Below are positions 7,552-12,289 of a stretch of DNA of 12,289 nucleotides, one piece after another. A program made the position numbers and the translations under genes. The notes under the pieces are model-generated. The model ran no database searches. It saw nothing but the letters and a program-made list of their open reading frames with translations, and was not told the origin of the DNA. Numbering within the stretch: position 1 is the first letter of the stretch; every line of letters begins with the position of its first letter. The stretch comes from an uncultured Muribaculaceae bacterium (GTDB taxonomy: Bacteria > Bacteroidota > Bacteroidia > Bacteroidales > Muribaculaceae): the NCBI GenBank assembly GCA_947178235.1, contig CAMWXQ010000013.1, positions 1 through 12,289 of the forward strand, written 5' to 3'.

Positions 7552-8283
7552 TTAAATCTCGCCGTTGGCGGCGCGGAGGAAGGCTTCGGCGGCGGCGCGG
7601 TCGTGGCTGCAGTCGACGTCCAGGGCCTTGGTCATCTCGAATACGACGACCTTCAACGGGGTCTCGGCGGCGAGGATGCGCTGGAAGTCGCTGAGGCTCT
7701 CGGGATACCCTTCCTGGCCGCGGGCGGCGACGACCTTCATGGCCTCGGGGGTGAGGCCGTAGATGCCGGCCGAGACGATGGCGCCCTCGGCATAGGGCTC
7801 GCCGCCGTAGCGGTAGTCGATGACCTCGGTGCCCGAGGGGGCGAGACGGGCGTAGAGGGGGCTCTCGTCGTCGATGAAGCGGGTGAGGGCCATGCAGACC
7901 TCGTCGTCGGGCATCCGCTCGACGACCTCCTTGAACTGCTCGAACTCGCTGTTGGGGAAGATGGCGTCGACGGTCATGGCTATGAACTTGCCGTCGATGC
8001 CCTCGGCGCCGACGCGGAGCGAGGAGTAGGAGTTGTCCGACATGTAGGGCTTGATGACGAGGGGCGCGCCCTGGGCCTTGAGCTCTTCGAGGTATTCGAC
8101 GAATCCCTCCATGCGGGGATTGGCGACGATGTGTATCTCCTCACATCCGCCGCGGGCGATGAGCACACGGATGAGGCGGCCGATCATGGGCTGGCCCATG
8201 AGGGGGACGAGGGGTTTGGGGGTGTCGATGCCCTCCTTGGAGAAGCGCGAGCCGAGGCCGGCGGCGAGTATGACGTAATTCAT
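7552..8283 (-). CDS. MobA-like NTP transferase / sugar- or alcohol-phosphate nucleotidyltransferase
   Basis: The frame is open further upstream, but the true start is taken as the ATG at 8283 (243 residues), because it puts MNYVILAAGLGSRF at the N-terminus where the nucleotide-binding loop belongs. The upstream extension is non-conserved and runs through tandem repeats and a promoter motif. Family features are LAAGLGSR (6-13), TPKPLVPL with K23, NSYSSLR (84-90), TVDAIF with D106 as the likely metal ligand, SAGIYGLTPEA (171-181), and ALDVDCSHD with D222 and D224. Such enzymes join an NTP to a phosphorylated sugar or alcohol and release pyrophosphate. A co-directional CDP-alcohol phosphatidyltransferase gene follows after 225 bases of repeats, so CTP and a polar alcohol phosphate are plausible substrates, by inference only. 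Confidence 0.87.
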   Translation of the reverse strand: MNYVILAAGLGSRFSKEGIDTPKPLVPLMGQPMIGRLIRVLIARGGCEEIHIVANPRMEGFVEYLEELKAQGAPLVIKPYMSDNSYSSLRVGAEGIDGKFIAMTVDAIFPNSEFEQFKEVVERMPDDEVCMALTRFIDDESPLYARLAPSGTEVIDYRYGGEPYAEGAIVSAGIYGLTPEAMKVVAARGQEGYPESLSDFQRILAAETPLKVVVFEMTKALDVDCSHDRAAAEAFLRAANGEI

Positions 8284-8284
8284 T

Positions 8285-8312
8285 GTTGAAAGTTGGGAGT
8301 TGAAAGTTGAAA
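8285..8312. repeat. Four tandem 7-bp units next to the nucleotidyltransferase start codon
   Basis: On the plus strand the units are GTTGAAA, GTTGGGA, GTTGAAA and GTTGAAA. The block begins one base upstream of the ATG at 8283, so it forms most of the 5' leader read from the candidate promoter at 8332-8339. A change in unit number would alter leader length without touching the coding frame. Confidence 0.8.
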
Positions 8313-8331
8313 GAGGGGAGGAAAGGGAGTG

Positions 8332-8365
8332 CAAAATTACTAAATATCCTAAACATACGCCCAAA
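8332..8365 (-). promoter_or_regulatory. Candidate promoter of the nucleotidyltransferase gene
   Basis: On the minus strand a -7 element TAATTTTG (8339-8332) matches TAnnTTTG. A TTTG (8365-8362) lies upstream at the place of the -33 box, with a 22-base spacer, slightly longer than the usual ~19-21. The predicted leader is about 40 bases and is made mostly of the 7-bp repeats. Confidence 0.55.
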
Positions 8366-8403
8366 ACCGCGGCAGAAATCGCCGGAATCCGCTCTATTTT
8401 CCG

Positions 8404-8411
8404 TATCTTTG
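8404..8411 (+). promoter_or_regulatory. Candidate -7 promoter element of the prolyl oligopeptidase operon
   Basis: TATCTTTG is a full match to TAnnTTTG, 43 bases before the ATG at 8455. No TTTG -33 box is seen near 8381-8384. Together with the minus-strand motif at 8332-8339 it makes this 171-base spacer a divergent promoter region. Confidence 0.6.
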
Positions 8412-8454
8412 CAGTGTCATAAACCCCAACCGCACGAAAACCAAAGCTAAGACA

Positions 8455-10590
8455 ATGCGCAAAACCCAACTCGCAACCCTCGGAACACTCATGCTCACCG
8501 CCTCCATCGCGGGATGCTCCCGCCACGCCGCCCGCCTCGACTATCCCGAGGCGCCGCAGGACAATACGGTCGACACCATCTTCGGGATGGAGGTCGCCGA
8601 CCCATACCGCCCCCTCGAGAACGACACCGCCGCCGTCACGGCCGCGTGGGTCGAGGCCGAGAACGCCCTAACCCAGGAGTATCTCGCGCAGATCCCCTAC
8701 CGCTCGAAGATCCGCAAGGAGCTGACTGCCCTAAGCGACTATGTGAAGCGCGGTCTGCCCTGGAAGGGGAACGACGGACTCTGGTACTTCTCGGAGAATG
8801 ACGGCCTGCGCAACCAGTCGGTCATCTTCCGCGCCGACAATCCCGCGGGCGAGGGGCGCGAGGTGTTCCTCGACCCGAACACCCTCAGCAGCGACGGCAC
8901 CGTGGCACTCACGGGCATCTCGCAGTCTAAGGACGGCAAGTACACGGCATACACCATCTCGCGCTCGGGCTCGGACTGGACCGAGATCTATGTGATGGAT
9001 ACGGCCACCGGGAAGCTCATCCCCGACCATATCGAGTGGGCCAAGTTCACGGGCGCCGTATGGGACGGCGACGGATTCTATTACAGCGCCTATCCCCGCC
9101 CCGAGGCCGGCAAGGAGAACTCGCAGGCCAACGAGAACCACATTGTCTACTACCATAAGCTCGGGACACCCCAGAGCGACGACACGATCGTGTTCAGCGA
9201 TCCGAAGTCGCCGCTGCACTTCCACACCGCACAGGTGGCCGAGACTGACCCCGTGACCTTCGTCTACATCGGCGGCCAGGGCGTGGGCGAGGCCGTGAAG
9301 GTTCGCCGCGACGGCGTGTGGACCGACGTGGCCCCCGACCAGGACTACAACACCTCGGTCGTCGACGTCATCGGCGGCAAGATCTATATCTTCACCACCT
9401 ACGGGGCCCCGAAGGGTCGCGTGATGACCGCCGACCTCTCGAATCCGGGCCGCGACCACTGGAAGGAGCTCATCCCCGAGGCCGAGGGTGTGCTGACAGG
9501 GGTGGCTTTCAGCGGCGATGACCTGTGGCTCACATACGAGAAGGACGCCGCCTCGCAGGTAGAGGTCTACGCCATGGACGGATCCAAGAAGAGCGACGTG
9601 AAGCTCCCGGGCTACGGCACCGTGGGGCTCTCCATCGACCGCAAGCACCCGGAGGATGTCTTCTACGCCTTCACGTCGTTCACCTCCCCGTCGGTAATAT
9701 ACTCGTACGACCCGAAGACAGGGGAGAGCACCGAGGTGTTCGCCCCCGAGGTCAAGGGTGTCGACCTCTCGGAGTATGTCACCGAGCAGGTCTTCTATCC
9801 CTCGGCCGACGGCACGGAGATACCGATGTTCCTCACCTACAAGAAGGGGCTCAAACGTGACGGGAAGAATCCCGTGTACCTCTATGGCTACGGAGGCTTC
9901 AACATCTCGCTCACGCCGAGCTTCTCCCCCTACCGCATGTTCATGCTCGACAATGGCGTCATCTATGCGCAAGCCAATCTGCGCGGCGGCTCGGAGTATG
10001 GCGAGGAGTGGCACCAGGCAGGCACCAAGATGAATAAGCTCAACGTATTCAACGACTTCATCGCCGCCGCCGAGTACCTCATCCGTGAGGACTACACCAA
10101 CCCCGACCTCATCACCATCGAGGGTGGCAGCAACGGCGGCCTGCTCGTCGGCGCCACCGTCAATATGCGCCCCGACCTCTTCAAGGTCGCATTCCCCCGC
10201 GTGGGCGTCATGGACATGATGCGCTACCACCTATTCACCATCGGCTGGAACTGGGCTTCGGACTACGGCACATCGGCCGACTCGCCCGAGATGGCCCGGT
10301 ACCTGCTCGGCTACTCGCCCCTGCACACCATCCGCAACGACGGTACCCCCTACCCCGCCATCATGGTCACCACGGCTGACCACGACGACCGCGTCGTGCC
10401 CGCACACTCGTTCAAGTACGCCGCCGCGCTCCAGGCCGCCGACACAGGGGACGCTCCGAAGCTGATCCGCATCGACTCGAAGGCGGGCCACGGCGCGGGC
10501 AAGCCTGTCGCCAAGGTCATCGACGAGTACACGGACATCTACTCGTTCATGTTCCACAACCTCGGCATCGAGCCCAAGTTTGCGGACTGA
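8455..10590 (+). CDS. Prolyl oligopeptidase family (S9A) serine peptidase, predicted lipoprotein
   Basis: This 711-residue protein is close to the length of porcine prolyl oligopeptidase. It starts with a lipoprotein signal, MRKTQLATLGTLMLTASIAGC, with lipobox I18-A19-G20-C21, so it should be exported and lipid-anchored. The N-terminal part DYPEAPQDNTVDTIFGMEVADPYRPLE is typical of S9A, and residues of about 95-440 would form the beta-propeller. The hydrolase domain carries VYLYGYGGFN (oxyanion-hole region, about 474-483), GGSNGG with nucleophile S559, GWNWASDYG with W600 expected to stack on proline, ADHDDRVVP with D644 and R646, and AGHGAGKP with H679. The triad S559/D644/H679 is intact. 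These enzymes cut peptides of about 30 residues or less after proline. A role in peptide scavenging is inferred. The residues after C21 (SRHAARLDY) do not resemble the acidic surface-export signal of Bacteroides lipoproteins. Confidence 0.96.
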   Translation: MRKTQLATLGTLMLTASIAGCSRHAARLDYPEAPQDNTVDTIFGMEVADPYRPLENDTAAVTAAWVEAENALTQEYLAQIPYRSKIRKELTALSDYVKRGLPWKGNDGLWYFSENDGLRNQSVIFRADNPAGEGREVFLDPNTLSSDGTVALTGISQSKDGKYTAYTISRSGSDWTEIYVMDTATGKLIPDHIEWAKFTGAVWDGDGFYYSAYPRPEAGKENSQANENHIVYYHKLGTPQSDDTIVFSDPKSPLHFHTAQVAETDPVTFVYIGGQGVGEAVKVRRDGVWTDVAPDQDYNTSVVDVIGGKIYIFTTYGAPKGRVMTADLSNPGRDHWKELIPEAEGVLTGVAFSGDDLWLTYEKDAASQVEVYAMDGSKKSDVKLPGYGTVGLSIDRKHPEDVFYAFTSFTSPSVIYSYDPKTGESTEVFAPEVKGVDLSEYVTEQVFYPSADGTEIPMFLTYKKGLKRDGKNPVYLYGYGGFNISLTPSFSPYRMFMLDNGVIYAQANLRGGSEYGEEWHQAGTKMNKLNVFNDFIAAAEYLIREDYTNPDLITIEGGSNGGLLVGATVNMRPDLFKVAFPRVGVMDMMRYHLFTIGWNWASDYGTSADSPEMARYLLGYSPLHTIRNDGTPYPAIMVTTADHDDRVVPAHSFKYAAALQAADTGDAPKLIRIDSKAGHGAGKPVAKVIDEYTDIYSFMFHNLGIEPKFAD

Positions 10591-10591
10591 C

Positions 10592-11515
10592 ATGCGCTCG
10601 CGCCCTCTCCTCCTCATTCTCGCCCCGCTCTCGCTCGGGATGACGGGATGCTTCTTCACAGGCGTGGAGTCGACCCCTCCGATCACCTCGGCCGAGGTGC
10701 GCAGGGAGGTACCCCCCGCCACGAGCGAGGACACGCTGCTCGCGCACTTCGGCGACGCCCCCCTGGGCGAGTGGAAGCCGGGCAAGGAGCTGACCGTCAC
10801 CGACCCGCGCATAGCCCTCATCTTCGACATCACCCCCGAGGAGGGTGAGGCCCTCGACGGCCACACCCTCCTCTACCGCGGGCTCCGCGAGTCGTCGGGA
10901 GTGACCGGCACGGGGGTCACCGACCTCGTGTTCGGTACCCCGGGAGGCACGCGCGACTACCTCTACCGCATCAACCGCCCCGCCTCGGCCATCATGCAGT
11001 CGGGACCCCTCTCGGTACCCTTCACGCTCCAACCCGAGGTCGCGCGCGAGGTTGACAAAATATTGAGGGGACGGCGCCTGTATATCCTCACCTCCGTATG
11101 GCGCGACGACAGGGACACACCCGTACGGGGGCGCAAGTTTGTGCCCGTCACGGTCGACTCCGTCTCGCCCGGCAATCTCCTCTTCCCCCTCAAAGTGGCC
11201 TTCACCGACGACCGCGGAACGGGCGGGAGGATATTCATGCACCCCGGGGCCAAGGACACCGCCCCGAGGACCTTCTCGGACATATTCGCCGTGGCCGACC
11301 CGAGACTCAAATACCCCAACATCAGCGACGAACACTGGGAACTCATCACCCTCGGGCGCGTCCGCCCGGGGATGTCGACCCTCGAATGCCGCCTTGCCCT
11401 CGGCGCCCCCAAAGAGGTCCTACGCGGCCACAACGGCAGCTACCTCCGCGAGACCTGGACCTACGACAACGGCCGCTACCTCCGCTTCGAAGACGGCCTC
11501 CTCGTCGGAAACTGA
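10592..11515 (+). CDS. Predicted lipoprotein with BamE/SmpA-like C-terminal motif, function unknown
   Basis: The ATG at 10592 is preferred over an in-frame TTG at 10580 because it gives a compact lipoprotein signal, MRSRPLLLILAPLSLGMTGC, with C20 as the lipidated cysteine (the -3 position is methionine, less common). The protein has 307 residues. I do not recognise the middle region, which is polar with predicted strands and has no transmembrane segments. The C-terminus (LGRVRPGMSTLECRLALG, then ETWTYDNGRYLRFEDGLL) follows the pattern seen in BamE/SmpA-type domains: a G-M-s-x-x-E-v-x-x-x-L-G helix, then a W-x-Y strand and an F-x-D/N-G-x-L strand. That hints at a small envelope assembly or interaction domain. 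The gene starts one base after the peptidase stop (TGA-C-ATG) and is surely co-transcribed with it. Confidence 0.85.
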   Translation: MRSRPLLLILAPLSLGMTGCFFTGVESTPPITSAEVRREVPPATSEDTLLAHFGDAPLGEWKPGKELTVTDPRIALIFDITPEEGEALDGHTLLYRGLRESSGVTGTGVTDLVFGTPGGTRDYLYRINRPASAIMQSGPLSVPFTLQPEVAREVDKILRGRRLYILTSVWRDDRDTPVRGRKFVPVTVDSVSPGNLLFPLKVAFTDDRGTGGRIFMHPGAKDTAPRTFSDIFAVADPRLKYPNISDEHWELITLGRVRPGMSTLECRLALGAPKEVLRGHNGSYLRETWTYDNGRYLRFEDGLLVGN

Positions 11516-11519
11516 GAGG

Positions 11520-11554
11520 GAATTTTGAATTTTGAGTGGGGAATTTGGAATTTT
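11520..11554. repeat. Five tandem 7-bp units downstream of the lipoprotein gene
   Basis: On the plus strand the units are GAATTTT, GAATTTT, GAGTGGG, GAATTTG and GAATTTT, starting five bases after the stop codon. The period equals that of the block at 8285-8312, and as there, one unit carries a GGG variant. The unit sequence itself differs. Confidence 0.8.
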
Positions 11555-11560
11555 GCAGCG

Positions 11561-11587
11561 GTAGGGGCGCAATACATTGCGCCCGCA
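11561..11587 (+). repeat. REP-like palindrome with GTAG head
   Basis: The unit begins GTAGGGGCGCA and ends TGCGCCCGCA. Its core is a perfect 9-bp stem (GGGCGCAAT with ATTGCGCCC) around the dinucleotide AC (11565-11584). It has the same plan as the palindromes at 7423-7523 and 12221-12252 but a different stem sequence. It sits 46 bases after the lipoprotein stop and might also help to end that transcript. Confidence 0.75.
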
Positions 11588-11604
11588 CAGACGGATAAAA
11601 TTAA

Positions 11605-11640
11605 TGCATCGCATAGATTGCACAATCCATGCGAGGCATC
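11605..11640. other. Strong imperfect hairpin in spacer
   Basis: CGCATAGATTG (11610-11620) pairs with CAATCCATGCG (11623-11633) over 11 positions with one mismatch around a CA loop. Outer bases TGC and GCA extend the pairing after a 2-base internal mismatch. On the plus strand it is followed by TCCTCTTTAT, not a clear T run, so a terminator role for the lipoprotein operon is uncertain. It lies 54 bases past the truncated antitoxin's stop codon. Confidence 0.5.
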
Positions 11641-11694
11641 CTCTTTATCGTATTATTGGAATAAGTTCAATGCAATGCGCCAAGCACAATGGGT

Positions 11695-11832
11695 TTAAGC
11701 CCAAGTTCGGGCCTCCTTGATTGTCGCACCGATGAGCGCGGCCTCGACCTCAGCGTCAAAATTATCGCGTTCGAATGTTCCTTTTTTCCCGATATGCCTA
11801 TCGAGCATCTCTTCGTGGGTATAGAATTTCAT
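11695..11832 (-). pseudogene. Truncated XRE-family (HigA-like) antitoxin remnant
   Basis: From the ATG at 11832 the minus strand encodes 45 residues, ending in TAA. The product starts MKFYTHEEMLDRHIGKKG and continues FDAEVEAALIGATIKEAR, then TWA. This is the N-terminal arm of HigA-like XRE antitoxins common in gut Bacteroidales, where IKEAR normally leads directly into the helix-turn-helix (LTQEQLG-type). Here the DNA-binding domain is absent: the frame stops within three codons, and I found no HTH-like continuation in the other two frames downstream. The partner toxin, usually just upstream, is also missing, since the sequence upstream is the structured element. A -7 box is retained at 11872-11879, so the fragment could still be transcribed. 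A short functional peptide is possible but unlikely. Confidence 0.72.
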
Positions 11833-11871
11833 TGTTGTTGTCTCCGAATAATATTGTCTCTTACAGCACTA

Positions 11872-11879
11872 CAAACATA
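11872..11879 (-). promoter_or_regulatory. Candidate -7 promoter element of the antitoxin remnant
   Basis: On the minus strand the sequence is TATGTTTG, matching TAnnTTTG. It lies 39 bases upstream of the ATG at 11832, inside a locally AT-rich stretch (11865-11925). No clear TTTG -33 element is found at the expected distance. Confidence 0.5.
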
Positions 11880-11926
11880 GTATAAAATTCTCATATATAG
11901 AAATTTTGTGACAGAAAATTCACTCA

Positions 11927-12186
11927 TTACTCATCCACGGAGGCGCGGAGCGCCGTGATCGTGAGTAACCCCACCAGAAGCGAAGCGGAGGGTGGGGAGA
12001 GTCAAATCAACTTATAGCTGAGGCTCGGAGAGCTGTTTTGATGGTAACAACTTGACTACCATATAATCAGCTCGCCGAGCTTGGATAGCATGGTTGTTTG
12101 TATTTGGGCTCCGTCCCGGCACGCATCCCCGCTTTCCGCTGCGCTCCAAACGGGGTTTGCTTATACACACGGCGCTCCGCGCCTCC
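11927..12186. repeat. Hairpin-dense element bounded by a 19-bp perfect inverted repeat
   Basis: The 19-mer GGAGGCGCGGAGCGCCGTG (11939-11957) recurs as its exact reverse complement at 12168-12186. Four further structures lie in or around it: TTACTC/GAGTAA enclosing CACGG/CCGTG (11927-11968), CCCCACC/GGTGGGG (11969-11997), the long hairpin at 12023-12080, and CCCCG/CGGGG (12127-12155). The only notable frame (minus strand, 12215-12012, 67 codons) has no recognisable domain and runs across the hairpins, so I do not call it a gene. The element could be a non-autonomous mobile element or the template of a structured RNA. Confidence 0.55.
12023..12080. other. Long two-part hairpin inside the structured element
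   Basis: GCTCGGAGAGCTG (12023-12035) pairs with CAGCTCGCCGAGC (12068-12080) over 13 positions with one mismatch. After a 5-by-5 internal loop (TTTTG opposite ATAAT), ATGGTA (12041-12046) pairs perfectly with TACCAT (12057-12062) around a 10-base loop, ACAACTTGAC. Flanking AGC and GCT could add more pairs. An integron attC site was considered, but the RYYYAAC and GTTRRRY core boxes are not present. Confidence 0.6.
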
Positions 12187-12220
12187 ATGGGCGTAAACCT
12201 TTGCTTCACATACATTTGCG

Positions 12221-12252
12221 TTGCGGACGCACGAGCCGTGCGTCCCTACTCT
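12221..12252 (-). repeat. REP-like palindrome, third copy of the GACGCACG type
   Basis: Read on the minus strand it begins GAGTAGGGACGCACG and ends CGTGCGTCCGCAA. Its stem has 9-bp perfect arms (12225-12233 with 12237-12245) around three bases. It matches the unit of the 7423-7523 pair apart from a central substitution, and the GTAG head is retained. Confidence 0.75.
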
Positions 12253-12289
12253 TGGAGGACTTGTGTTTGATCTTGATGCGGGGGCGGTT
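12253..12289. other. Right-edge sequence, no supported gene
   Basis: Two minus-strand frames are open from the edge. One stops at the TAG of the REP head (residues PPPHQDQTQVLQE at its end). The other runs through the REP unit (NRPRIKIKHKSSK first) to a TGA near 12206. Either could be the C-terminus of a gene lying to the right. On the plus strand an ATG at 12276 could equally be a start. The sequence is too short to decide. Confidence 0.25.

Noticed and set aside
8284..8526. N-terminal extension of the nucleotidyltransferase (81 extra codons)
   Set aside because: It runs through the 7-bp repeats, a promoter motif and the 5' end of the divergent gene. The nucleotide-binding loop belongs right after the ATG at 8283.
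8731..10230. A 499-codon minus-strand frame opposite the prolyl oligopeptidase
   Set aside because: It is a GC-rich mirror of a gene with an intact catalytic triad, and no domain is visible.
10580..10591. TTG start four codons upstream for the small lipoprotein
   Set aside because: The ATG at 10592 gives a normal signal peptide immediately after the preceding stop codon, so TTG is unnecessary.
12023..12080. Integron attC site
   Set aside because: The hairpin is long enough, but the RYYYAAC and GTTRRRY core boxes are missing and no integrase or cassette array is visible.
11500..12289. tRNA or rRNA gene in the right-hand spacer
   Set aside because: The hairpins do not combine into a cloverleaf, and no TTC-containing T-loop or CCA end was recognised.

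Overview
The window looks like a chromosomal segment of a GC-rich member of the Bacteroidales. Three things point there. A DUF2723/GT117 membrane protein shows the long form and motifs typical of the group. Four candidate promoters carry the Bacteroidota -7 motif TAnnTTTG. Spacers hold 7-bp tandem repeats of a style I associate with gut Bacteroidales. I cannot name a genus. Housekeeping genes are visibly GC-rich (45 of 60 bases G or C at 6841-6900, counted by hand).

Layout. From 8283 down to 1 every gene is on the minus strand. In transcription order they are: a MobA-like nucleotidyltransferase (8283-7552); a repeat-filled spacer with a pair of REP-like palindromes; a CDP-alcohol phosphatidyltransferase (7326-6391); a DarT/DarG toxin-antitoxin pair in AT-richer DNA (6373-4703) ending in a good intrinsic terminator; trpS with its own candidate promoter (4558-3491); and, one base later, a very large DUF2723/GT117 protein that runs off the left edge. 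A divergent promoter region (8284-8454) separates this block from two plus-strand genes, a prolyl oligopeptidase lipoprotein (8455-10590) and a small lipoprotein with a BamE-like C-terminus (10592-11515). The right-hand 770 bases are accessory DNA: heptamer repeats, a REP palindrome, a truncated XRE-type antitoxin gene with a surviving promoter motif, a hairpin-dense element bounded by a 19-bp perfect inverted repeat, and another REP palindrome.

How parts may work together. The nucleotidyltransferase and the CDP-alcohol phosphatidyltransferase could supply and use a CDP-activated polar group for a phospholipid-like product; this is inferred from adjacency only. DarT is expected to ADP-ribosylate DNA, and DarG to reverse the modification through its macro domain and to block DarT through its C-terminal half. 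DarTG systems are known phage-defence modules, and this one sits between housekeeping genes with a sharp composition change. The truncated antitoxin at the right is a remnant of a second, different toxin-antitoxin locus.

The least explained material is intergenic. REP-like palindromes share a GTAG-type head and show compensatory stem changes. Three spacers carry tandem repeats with a 7-bp period but different unit sequences. The structured element at 11927-12186 has no recognised function.
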